Assembly: GCA_921293015.1 (NCBI GenBank)
Contig: OV121098.1
Span: forward strand, 16,950,161 to 17,014,160
Origin: Phorcus lineatus
Lineage: Eukaryota; Mollusca; Gastropoda; Trochida; Trochidae
Length of the DNA: 64,000 nucleotides
Direction of reading: 5' to 3'
In this document: positions 42,768 to 55,400 of the stretch, one piece after another
How the letters are laid out: every line of letters begins with the position of its first letter
Position numbering within the stretch: position 1 is the first letter of the stretch
Position numbers and translations under genes: made by a program
Notes under the pieces: model-generated
Told to the model about the DNA's origin: nothing
Seen by the model: the letters and a program-made list of their open reading frames with translations, nothing else
The model's database searches: none

Positions 42768-44640
42768 TAGCTCGGTAGGAACTGGAAACAAAGTCCGACC
42801 GAAAATGAAGAAAAGCTTACTGTAAACTTTAGTGTACACCTGCTCTGAGCAGAGGAAGGACAATCTTTGATATTGAGAGATGGCCAATGGGCTGATATTC
42901 CTTGTGGTTTAGTGTTTCCGAGCCACACGCTGACATTCATGAGATTATGACTTGATCCACGTTTCAGCTTTCACTCTACCTCAGTGGAACTTGTGTAGAT
43001 ATTTTGTTTATTTTGTTAGATTTTCATTTTACGAGACGGTTACATCTGTTGTGTTGTACAAATGAAAAGGCTTTTCAAACGAAAGGTAGATTATGCCCGG
43101 AACTTTGAACTCCTATCTATTCCTGGACCATTTAAAGCTGCACAAACTGTCACAGGTACACGGATGACCGTAGTTACTATACTTATGATATCTAATGTTA
43201 AAGCTGCCACTTGTTTTCATAACTTTCAGTTATACGTCAAGCAGACATTATAATCCTTTAGGGTTGAAGCTGTAAATAGTTGTGTCAAAACGTTTACACA
43301 AACATATCCAACATTGTGTGAACAGTTTTGCATTGAGTGTATTAATGTACTCATCATCTAATGCTATCACTGAGTGTATAGATCGTTCATCAAGTGTTTT
43401 CTGTAGGAGACGCTATATAGGTTTCTTGTCAACACCGTGACACTATTCAAGACTGCCGTCTTGTGACAATAATATACACATTTAAGGGACCAGCGCAAGT
43501 TTTTTTGAAATAATGTTTCTTAAAGTTTCCAACAGCAATGAATAATTTATGTATCAAATATCAAGCAAAAATCACTGGCGACCATTTGTGTGTGAACACC
43601 CTTTAATCATTTGAGGATGAATATTTGATTCGTATACTTAATCGATCATGATGCGTTCAATTTAAAACTGCTCCTTTCGAGTTAACTTATTTAGCTTACA
43701 ATTTGAAACATAAACTCTCGTTGTTCTGTGCGCTTACTTTATTCATCCAAAAAGCCTGCTACTGCGTAAACCGTATAAATTGGAGATTTGCTAACACATG
43801 ATCATATTCTGTGGTATCTACAACAGACACGTCACAACACTTACATACACTTACAAGATTACCTACACTTCTCCGGAACCTCTGTAATTAAATATATAAA
43901 TAAGTTTATAGTAAACCAAGAAAGAAGGGATATAAGGACTTATTTTGATTGATAATTAATCTGTATATTAGTATTGTTTTGGTCTCGTACGTTTCTGAAA
44001 TTATGTCACCCTTTATGGGCATTTCTTTTGAGTAGTACATATGATATGGTGTTCTGGGTGTCATGCATATATACTTATTGCAACCAGAGTATGTTTGTCT
44101 ATTTAAGGCATTAGTTGTCAAACTAACTTTTATGATATTCAAATATACTTCTTTGAAAGAAAATAATTTACAATGTTAAAATTCATAAGATAATGTATTT
44201 CAATTTGCAACAATTTCTGTTTTATGATATATAGAAGCTTTTTCATAAACTTATATCTGAGAGGTCAAAAACTGTTACTGAAATAAATCTTAATTAAAAA
44301 AACCTCTTGTCTTAAATTATTAATTTGCACACTCATTAGTTCTCAATTGGCCTGAGAGATTTACATGTATGTAATAGATCTCGATGGCATTAGGAAAAGT
44401 CTTTCACTGGTATACCTTGCTGCGCCATGATATCACAAATCCCTTCCTTACTCTAAAGGCAGCTAGCCTTGCTTGTGACCTCCTAACTTCTAACACCTCT
44501 CGATATGAAATCGCTGAAACTTTTCTACCCTCGTTGCTGATTGGCTGGATTGCTGTGGTCACGTGACACCACCTGTATAGAATGTTCTTTGATCACGTCA
44601 CGCAGCGAAGTACCAGAGAGAGTTCCAAGCTGGTTTCAAT
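42768..44640 (+). other. 3' UTR or flank of the CUB gene
   Basis: No further coding signal. ATTAAA near 43887 and AATAAA near 44282 are possible poly(A) signals, and neither is convincing. Confidence 0.35.
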
Positions 44641-44699
44641 GAGATGGTTCATGAAAATAATAACCCTTCATTACTGAAGGTCGTCTGGCTGGGATCTTT

Positions 44700-44765
44700 A
44701 AATGAGTAAGTGAGTGTGTTTGGGTTTAACGTGTTTTAAACAATATTTCAGTTATTAAACAATTG
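44700..44765 (-). mobile_element. Diverged SINE tail fragment
   Basis: GAGTAAGTGAGTGTGTTTGG, then AACAATATTTCAG, resembles the reverse complement of the CTCA-tailed molluscan SINE seen at 2954. It is old and short. Confidence 0.45.
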
Positions 44766-45599
44766 GATGGCAACATCCAAGAGAGAGTGGACAGATCATG
44801 GGGAAAGGGATCGAAAGAATGAGGGGAAAGACGGATAGTGAGAGTTAAACAACAGGTTTTAGTACGATTCAACTTTGGTCTGGCTTCTACCCGTCGACCT
44901 GTCCAGCTTGGGTACACCTACCACATATAAGCTCGACTGGCATAGCTCTCTGGGTCTCTAAAGCACGCAAACAACCATAACACGATAAGGTATTGAGTCA
45001 AGTTGAGGGGGATCTGTAATATTCTGTTCGAAACATCAGATCCTTGATCAATTGATAAAGCTTTTCTGTGTTCATTCATTGACGGAATCAGGAGTGTTGT
45101 GTTCAGTTTCTACTTCAGATATTCTCTTTGAACTAAAACATTGTCAAAACTCGGATATAATAATTATAAATTGCTATATCCACAAGATTATGACGTTGAC
45201 GTTGCAACGTCAGAGGAAAATAGAGGCGCGGCTTGCTTTACTTCCGTAAGTTTATATTGGTATGCGAACTAATGGAAACTATTCATTTATACATTTTGAA
45301 CTTTGAAGCATCATAGTTTATAGATTACATAACAAACCATAAAATGCCAACTATTGAACAAGTTGGGTGGCTCTAAATCCTTGGGTAAAATATTTTCACT
45401 ACCATATTTGATGCATCTGGGTACTGTAATCTGCTTCTATAAACATATAATGCAGGTGATATTATGTCTCGTTTCACTCAGCGATCTATTATTTTTCTGG
45501 TGAAAATCGTCTGTTTTGTTTTCAAACCGATGCAACGTAACAGCTGATATATCTCGCAAATATTTTTCAAACGTCATATTCAGTGAAATCAACTAACAT

Positions 45600-46285
45600 G
45601 GAGATTACCAAGAAAATGTTACGATATGATGTTACTATATGATAGCCACAGTAAACATAACTGGGTAACACACACTAAACAATTATTATTTTCTATCGGC
45701 TTCGGTAATGCTTGGCATAAACAATTCGTAGAATCGCACCGTTTTATTTGCGTAGTTAAACAAAAACTTAAAGATATATTCCTACAAACCTGGTCAGCTA
45801 GCCTCTCACTTTCTAACAAATGTTTCTACTACAAAATGATTAAAGATTCTATCTATTCAGAACATTACCTTTCGGTCTTAACGATAAGAAAATACAAATC
45901 TTCACTAGCAAGATTACGTTGCTCTTCTCATGATTTATATATTGAAACTGGGAGCTACCAAGGAATCTTAAGAGAAAACAAAATATGTCAAATGTGTGAT
46001 CTAAATAAAGTCGAGGATGAATATCATTTTTATGTGTTTGCCCAACATACAATTCTTTAAGAATTATGTACATAAAGAAATATTTTTATAAGCACCCTGA
46101 TATTAATAAGTTTATATCTCTTATGAATAACCAAAGTAAATCTCATTTAGAACATTTGTCCATTTATATACACAAAGCGTTTATGTTTAGAAAGAATGTG
46201 TTACTACCTGTAAATGTATAACTATGTACTATGTACTACAGGCCTGTGGCCTCTCAGTATGGAAATAAAGTATGGAACTAACATG
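45600..46285 (+). mobile_element. 5'-truncated LINE relic (RT C-terminus)
   Basis: The open frame 45626-46060 contains SSLARLRCSS, YIETGSYQG and a C-terminal zinc-finger remnant (ICQMCDLNKVEDEYHF), homologous in layout to the end of the LINE ORF2 at 21025. It is followed by GGCCTGTGGCCTCTCAGTAT and an AAATAAAG poly(A)-like end at about 46270. The finger's last Cys region is degraded (VFAQH). Confidence 0.7.
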
Positions 46286-46403
46286 GTAACTGTCAATATT
46301 AGGCTTTGAAGAGCGTGCATTTATAAAAGCTCGCTTTTGGCTATTGATATCGCCCCAAACGAGACTAATATAATGTGAGTCTCGTGAGCTGTTCACTGAC
46401 AAC

Positions 46404-49400
46404 ATGGACGGGACGCTTCTGTTTGCAGTGTTGGTTTCTTTTTTAACTAATGTAACCGGGGGAGAACTACCGAACATCATATTCATGGTTGCTGATGATC
46501 TAGGTAGGTATCTTGAACCATATAACGTAAAGAGAGATGAGGTAGATCTAGACAATACACGCTAAAAGGGTCAATGCAATAGAGTGTTTCTGATCACCAC
46601 AGTGACGATATGTAGCCCCTCGGTATTCGTATTGTGTCTTCAGATTTTGGCAAGCGTGTTTAGAAAACGAGCTTTTATAATAGGAAGGGTTGAGAAGCAT
46701 AACAATCTAGGTTAGACTAAGATTGTTTTGACCCAGTGTTACCCTAGTATTTTGAACTAGTGTCTAGTGAAGCAATCCCCGCTTCTATATCTAGCTTGTG
46801 AAAGTTCATGTCCAGACATTAACCTTTCCTGATTGACAGCATACTGAAAATTAGATTTTTTAGCAAAACCTTTTAGTCTGACATTGCTCATTATTAAACG
46901 AAACATGTTGCTTCTCGATTGTGTCATTCTTCAAGGAAACTGAAAGCCGACATACAGTTGACCATGATTCTGAAAGTACTGAAATACTTTACGTGACAAC
47001 CATAAAGGGTCCGATCAAACAAGCGGTCGATGAAGTAGAGTATATAGCCTTTACTTACACGTAGTAAGACAACACTTATTCATTTACGATAGTTTCAAAA
47101 AAATAGTTTTTCATCTCTCCTATAACTTCCAACAAGGGGCTATGACCGCGATGCTTCTCAACCCTTCGTGTGATGTGCACGGTTAGTAAGATATGAAATA
47201 TGATTATGAATATATATGAAAACATCGATAATACGATTCTCGTGATGAATTATGTATTATCTCATGACGAGGCATTACGACACGATATGTTTCCCTGAAG
47301 TATCCAAATTTTCCCGCATGCGAAAGTGAATGACATGTTCCATACAATCCACTTGCTACATTAATGTATTTGAACACTTAAGAAAGAACAAGCGTATCAC
47401 TGTCACACATTAACCTCAGGGTTTTGTTGGTTATATAGGTTGGAACGATGTAGGCTTCCACAACCCCAGTATGAAGACTCCTCACATCGACTCGCTGGCT
47501 CATAATGGTGTCATCTTCAACCAGTCATATGTACAGCCCGTGTGTACTCCGTGGGTATACAAGTTCTAAAGAGTGTTTTCACAATCGCATGTATTTGACA
47601 AATATGACCTGCATATATATCTAACAGAAAGCATCTTCTCAGACAAACCACTAATCTAGTATAACAACTGTTCGTGTAAAAATAATTCCCTCCCCCCCAC
47701 ATAAAAACACGCGTCTACTTGACCTCTTTCTACTTTCCCCATTCCCTCACTATTCCCCTCCCTCATCGTCAACCTCTCCCAAACCCATTCCCCCTTTCTT
47801 TAAGTCTCCATCTCTCCCACCCAAACCCCTCCCTGCCTCTACGTCATTTTCTACCCTAACCCCCCCCCCCTCCCCCCTTCCTTTAAATCTCAATCTGCCC
47901 ACCCATACCCCTCCCGCCCTCTACGTCGTCCTCTCCCCTACCATGTCCCCCCTTCCCCCTCTTCCTTTAAATCTCCATCTGTCCACCCATACCCCTCCCG
48001 CCCTCTACGTCGTCCTCTCCCCTATCCCCCACCCCCTCTTCCTTAAAATATCCATCTGCCCACCCATACCCCTCCCGCCCTCTACGTCATCCTCTCCCCT
48101 AACCCCCACCCCCTCTTCCTTAAAATCTCCATCTGCCCACCCATACCCCTCCCGCCCTCTACGTCATCCTCTCCCCTAACCCCCACCCCCTCTTCCTTAA
48201 AATATCCATCTGCCCACCCATACCCCTCCCGCCCTCTACGTCATCCTCTCCCCTAACCCCCACCCCCTCTTCCTTAAAATATCCATCTGCCCACCCATAC
48301 CCCTCCCGCCCTCTACGTCATCCTCTCCCCTAACCCCCACCCCCTCTTCCTTAAAATATCCATCTGCCCACCCATACCCCTCCCGCCCTCTACGTCATCC
48401 TCTCCCCTAACCCCCACCCCCTCTTCCTTAAAATCTCCATCTGCCCACCCATACCCCTCCCGCCCTCTACGTCATCCTCTCCCCTATCCCCCACCCCCTC
48501 TTCCTTAAAATATCCATCTGCCCACCCATACCCCTCCCGCCCTCTACGTCATCCTCTCCCCTAACCCCCACCCCCTCTTCCTTAAAATCTCCATCTGCCC
48601 ACCCATACCCCTCCCGCCCTCTACGTCATCCTCTCCCCTAACCCCCACCCCCTCTTCCTTAAAATCTCCATCTGCCCACCCATACCCCTCCCGCCCTCTA
48701 CGTCATCCTCTCCCCTAACCCCCACCCCCTCTTCCTTAAAATATCCATCTGCCCACCCATACCCCTCCCGCCCTCTACGTCATCCTCTCCCCTAACCCCC
48801 ACCCCCTCTTCCTTAAAATCTCCATCTGCCCACCCATACCCCTCTCGCCCTCTACGTCATCCTCTCCCCTACCTTTAAGTTTCAACCTACCCCACTCAAG
48901 CCCCTACCTCTAGGTATTCCTCTCCCCCAATCGCTGTCTGTCTGCCTCTTAGGTCTTCCTCTCCCTCCCCAACCCCTACCTCTACCCATTCCTCCTTCTA
49001 CGTCTCCCTCTCCCCCACCCAACCCCCTCCATCCTTCTACGTCACCTTTCCTGTACATCCCTCTTTTCCCCAAAAAAACTTTTATTCGTTAAGTTTCCGA
49101 AAGAACCTTTTTGTATATAAAATTGTTTGTCAAGATGACCATTGAGATTCATCTGCAGGTCAAGGACGGCTTTCATGACGGGCATTTACCCATTTAAAGC
49201 TGGAATGCAAGTAAGTTTACAATTGCTTCCTTATCAACTACCATTTTAAGTGATTATAGTGAAATTAACAGATAACAACAGATGCGACTTTTGCCGAACT
49301 GAGACTGAATCAATAAAATAACAAATTAACGTTAACTAACGTTAGACATATTTGGAGCGATTTGGAGGATTTGATGAATGAACGATGCTACAAATCAGAT

Positions 49401-52400
49401 CATAAATACATCTAAATTTATAATTTCCGAATGCAAACTTTCACAACGATCAACACATTTTCAACATGTCAAAATAGATGGAACAAATAACATCACAGGT
49501 ATCTATCCTCCTTAACTTGGGATTAAAACACATAAACTCTGAACATCTCCTATTCAAAATCCTTGTTATAATGTTTGTATGGTTGTAGCAATCACATTTG
49601 TTTTGCCTTTTTTAGATATTTTTTTTCATGTGAAAATTGTAACTGTTTAAATAAAATATTTTGTAAATTCTGGGCGTTATATTCCCAACAGCATTTCGTG
49701 ATCGAGCCAGGCCAGCCAGTGTGCGCACCACTGAACTTCACCTTCCTCCCTCAGCACCTGAAGAAACAGGGGTACTCCACTCACGCCATTGGCAAGTAAG
49801 TGTTAAGACGTATTTGTGGATTTTCTAATGTTAGTTGAGATCAGATTGCTTAAAGTAATTAAAATTACGGGTATCATCTAACTGAATGGACCTTTGATCA
49901 CGAGCATTGCCTGCTCGTTCACTGTAGACTACTTGATACAAGATTTAAAATATATAGTGACATCATCACACCTCACATGTCATCGTGGAGCTCTGTTCCA
50001 CTTCTAGTAGCTCGGATTCTATAGTTGGAACTGTATTCTAACCCTGTACTCGCAGTTCAGTTTTACTTCTCTTCCAGGAGGCATCTCGGGTTCTGTAGTT
50101 GGAACAATATTCTAGCCAGCCCTGTATACTTTCAGTTCAGCTTTACTTCTCTTCCAGGTGGCATCTCGGGTTCCGTAGTTGGAACTGTATTCTAACTAGC
50201 CCTGTACTCACAGTTCAGCTTTACTTCTCTTCCAGGTGGCATCTCAGGTTCCGTAGTTGGAACAATATTCTAGCTAGCCCTGTAGACTTTCAGTTCAGCT
50301 TTACTTCTGTTCCAGGTGGCATCTCGGGTTCTGCAGTTGGAACTGTACTCCAACTTATAGAGGATTTGATACCTTCTTCGGTTTCTATAATGGACGGGAA
50401 GACTATTACACTCACTATAGAAGTAAGTACATGACGATGGATGATAAGTTAATGGAACATGGTGATATAAATTGTATTTATCCAATGAGTGCGAGGCATC
50501 ATTGCACGAGCAGACTAAGCCCGAGGTAGTATACGACATTTTCAGGTCTATACAAAGATTTGAAATAAGGTGCCCTTGGTAACTTTTGATCATTTGACAA
50601 CTCCAGTATGAATTGGATTAAACTTTACATTAAACTTGAGAATGTATTAAGTGTAAGCAATGTTTTTGTATCCCAAGTTGACAATTATACATCGAATCTT
50701 CTTTTATCATGCATGATAAGAGGTTAGCTAAACATTGAAGTTTCAGGTCCTATTTTCAGCAATTGATTATAATCCGTGAATATATCGGTCTATTGTTGTT
50801 TAATCTGTTTATCAAACATTTCCTCTCGCTTTAGATAACCCAGTCCCATTAATAGTGGTCGGATTCATTTATGAGACAATTTTGTTGAATTTGACGGATT
50901 CATAATTTTGAAGGACTTTGAAGGTTCACACTTCTTTTACGGGTGACTTTGTCAACATGACAATTACTAACGTGTCATCACTTCAACTGAAAGAATGCAA
51001 CTAACATACAGTAACACAAACGTTTTGTTTTCATTTTCAGTATTAGGATATCACAGGTAATCACAACCACTTGTTCTTTTTCAACAGGTGGTTTCCTTGA
51101 CTACCGTGACAATAAACAAATCGTCGAAAATGCAACTGAGGAATATTCCGCGGTAAGAGAACTGTATCCCACCAGTAATTCATGCTCGTCTTCCTATACT
51201 CATCTGATCATGATATATGATTTTCAGCGAACGGGTATTGCTTGTTTACTGTCAAAGGACGATCTAATATGTTTTCATATAATAGAGGGTCTTTTCGGTG
51301 CAATTAAGCTATCGGATAAAATATTTATCCTAATCTTATAGCGTCATAAGACGAACTATTTTCGCATAACTCTATACGTTCATTCGAATACTATATGTAC
51401 TATATATTACTTATCAATGTTAACGTAATCGCGAATTTACAAGGATTTTGCAAGGATATTCGTAAACAACTCAACAGGGTAGATCAACCATGAGTTCATA
51501 TTTTAATAATTTCGTGGTTATCGAGGCATTGTCAAATTTGTTAAAATAACTACATATGTATGTCTTCCCTCAAAGAACCAACAACATGCAACAATCGTAA
51601 ATCGTAAATCAATTGGCAATTGGTGTGTTGGAAATGCTTCAGTGCATATCCCTAGGGCGTTGGAATGACCTCGGTATAGATTTTGTTAAATGACTCTTTT
51701 CTGCTTTTTAAGGATGTAGCAAGAGTTAATGGCAAGTAGTCAAATGATTTCGGAATTATTAGAGAACTATAAATTATCTAAAATAGCCCGTTGCTTATGA
51801 ACTGGAAATCTGGTATAGATTAATGAAGGTTTTTTTGGAGACGGGTATATCATTTTGAAAAAAATTATTATTTTTTAAAATTTTATTTGTTATATTTCCA
51901 GTAATGTCATAACCTTATGTCGACAATGTGACTTTCACCTTGGTGTTTTGCGAATGAAACTGCTCTGCAAAATTTAGGTTAAGACTCGACTTAATGGAAA
52001 GATTTTCGGGGTTTTTTTCAAAATGACGTTATACGATAAAGATATTTTAAACCTGGAGTGATTCCTTATCATTAACTTCATATATGAGTATGAAATAAGA
52101 AAGTTATGTTTCACGCGAGCCTCTAATGACATGGAAACATACTTCGTAATATACTTAATGAACGTCAATAGGTTCTAAAGTGTCTCTCATGCTTTGAAAT
52201 TGTTAAACCGATTTCTCACTCAATTACGCTTTCTAGCTCAGTTTCCGGTAGAGATTTGAGTTTGTCGTGCCTTCTTTTTATGTTACATTGTTACTATGTA
52301 TACTAACATAGATATTTCACTTAAACCCTGTCAATCCGTCCATGAAAATTAAATGTTGTGATACAGAGATCATTCACCATAGCGCATTGTTTGATAAATA

Positions 52401-55400
52401 TGAACCAGGTGCGATTGTCCTTGAAGGTAAAACTGTACAGATTCGTCTAGAACTCTGAGGCCTCCAACTGAGATACAGTGATCAATCGCCATAGCCCTTT
52501 TTTTCTTTAGCCTTTGATCTCGATCATGAAAAGATAAGATTTGCCGTAGCAGCTGCATTAAACTTTCTAGCTTAATTATGAACATGTTTCTTGTGCTTCA
52601 GAAATTCAACAACAGGATTTTTAGAATGAAATTTAAACCGAAGATACCATATCTTCATTCAATTATTCAGCTTTTGAATATACCGTAATCTCTTAGCTAA
52701 GGTCTTTGACCTGTATGATATATTCGTTAGATATGGTTGTATCTTACCCTATTTCCTATACACAGTAACAGCATTGCTAATTGTTTGAACTGCCGTTTTG
52801 GGTTTCCGGGCTAGGTGCAAAATTTGATTATTGCCGATACCATAGTTCAGATGTAATCAATTAGAATTAGCTTTAGAGACTGAGCATGCGCATATGTTAC
52901 CCCAAAAAAACTTGTATGGTGGATTACAGGAGTGGGGTTCTTTTAAATTAGTAATATATCGAGATCTACATTGTCTGAATATTATTTATGTCAACAAAAT
53001 ATAGGTGTGCGCTAATTTCTTTAAACATATCTTTTCGTCATTCATCTTATATTTTCTCTTTTGTCTCGAGCCTTGCCTTAGCTGTTTCATGAACTTTTAT
53101 TTATTTACTCACAAGTCTAATATGGATGGCAACATTCGACGTTTTTTTAAACGTTATTGATTTGAAGATATGATTTTTTTTCTTTTTATTTGTTACAGTT
53201 CCGATTTGCGAAAGAGGCTGTCAACATAATCGACAACGCTGCCAAGCCGTTTTTTATTTACCTTCCCTTCCAGTCCGTACATGCGCCAATACAGGTAGGT
53301 AATTCTCACCTGTATAGGTACTGACAACGATAAAAGGGTCGTATTTCACTTGTTTTAGTAATAGTTATAGAAGTCTACTGAAGAAATGAGCTTGTGCCAT
53401 TATTAAATTGTTTAGATTGTTCAAGACCTCAACAGTTTATATGAGATGAATAAAACGCTGTCGTTTCTTGCACAACTTACTTCTGTTCCAATCAATCATG
53501 AGATTGGTGTCTACAGGTAGTGTTCCAATTGCAAAAGATGATACTTAGTAAGAAATGCTTTGTTTACCTTCTGTTAGTAGAACAAAACACCACACATAAA
53601 GCTTCATTGTTTTCATTTCAGGTGCCAAAGTCGTATGAAGCGTTATATCCGGATGTTGTCAATGTTGGCCGAAGACAATTTAGCGGTATGTAGGGGTTAC
53701 GTTTTAATTGTAGTTCAAGATCCAAATCCGCAATAGCTAAGAGTTTTGTCTCTTTCTTGGTCGTGATGTTTTAACTGAAAGTGTGTTCACCGATTAAAAC
53801 AGATTTAGCTGATGCGTCAAGCGAATTTCGAATTTATCATTGTCTTACTTACCAACATCAGAGTTTTTATTTTACAGGTTTCCTACCAGATCGCGACAGA
53901 CATCTATTTCTAAAGAATAAATTTTTTAAATTGAAGGGATGTTTTAACTTCTAATTCAATTGAATGTAATTAAGCATAACGAAACTACAGCAAAGTGGTT
54001 CGAATCATATGTAACAGGCACTAGGCTCCGCCCACATTAATGCCGCCTCACTCAAGTGATATCACTATCACGAAACTGGAAAGGATTAGACAAAGTATTT
54101 AATCAATTTACTAATAAACAGTTTCAATCAAACACTGAACAAAATTTAGTACATTTAGTCTTATCTAAGAACTTGAAAAAAGTCATTTGTGATAACAGCA
54201 TGTATATGCTGATTTTGTCATTGCGCAATTATACACTGATAAAGTAGTTCTAATGTTCACATGGCCTTCTTTCGTCTAATCAGAAATACGCAAATTGAAG
54301 TTTAGGAAATGTATACCGTTCACACGATCACATTATGTCCGATAAAAAGGAGCAAACCGCTTAAATTTCTGAAAGTCTGAAATTTTTTTGTGTTTTCATG
54401 AGAGCCCTTTATTTATCCTAAAAACGTGCTTCTGGCCCTTTTAACACTCCACTTGGAAGAAACTACTAATAAGTCAATTGCAGTTTTTACATACCTTATG
54501 ATGTTTGATTTCTTAACTTAAATCGTATATAATCTATTATATTCAGGTATGGTGTCTGCTTTGGATGACGCAGTGGGAAACATCACAGCCGCTCTAAAGA
54601 AAAAAGGAATATTCCATAATACTCTGATATTGTTCACAGCTGATGTAAGTTTTCCTCACATGCGCAATATATGATTCTTTTTAAACCGATTCTCTCAAAA
54701 TGCATTTATCAGAGTTGGTGCGTAAGGAGCTACATGTAGTGGTTTGATGTAGAGTTTTTGTTCCAGAATGGCGGTGAATTATATGCCTATGGCAACAACT
54801 GGCCGCTCCGTGGCGGGAAACACACGGTTTGGGAGGGCGGAACTCGTGTGACGTCATTCGTCTCCGGCGCTGGAATTAAGAAATCCAAATATACTTATAA
54901 TGGGTAAATTCATTATTTCTAAGACTAAAAAGAACATATTTAAAAATCGTTTGACAAAAACGAACGGTTTGATAAATAGAGTAATTCTAGAGGTTCACTC
55001 ATCCAGCCGCTCACAATGGCAATGGCAATGATGTTTCGACATCGTCTCTAGACCACACTGTCTGTAGAATGAGTTATTTGTTAAAGTGGGTTATTTTTAG
55101 ATTTGGTACCTTAATGGCAACCTTTGCCCACTAATGAAGACCACAGGGCTTACGCCCTAAAAACCTATTTTCGTTTGCTTCTCTGATCATGAAATTGTCC
55201 AATGGCTCTTTTTTCCATTATTTCATTCTTGTTTATTGTAGAGATTTCGAGACAAACGATGACACAACAATTATATTATTGTTTGAGCCATATAGATACA
55301 ACACTGCGTTGAAGTTGAATGTCTCTGTGTGTCCTTCACTGTCGTAACTCGTTCCCGTTATTCATGTTTCAGAATGATGCATGCTGTTGACTACTTTCCA

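Noticed and set aside
47943-48179. Proline-rich ORF
   Set aside because: Produced by the C-rich minisatellite in the sulfatase intron.
50099-50434. 111-aa ORF across the sulfatase exon 5 array
   Set aside because: Translation of tandem decoy copies; the real exon is 50316-50422 in another frame with consistent splice phases.
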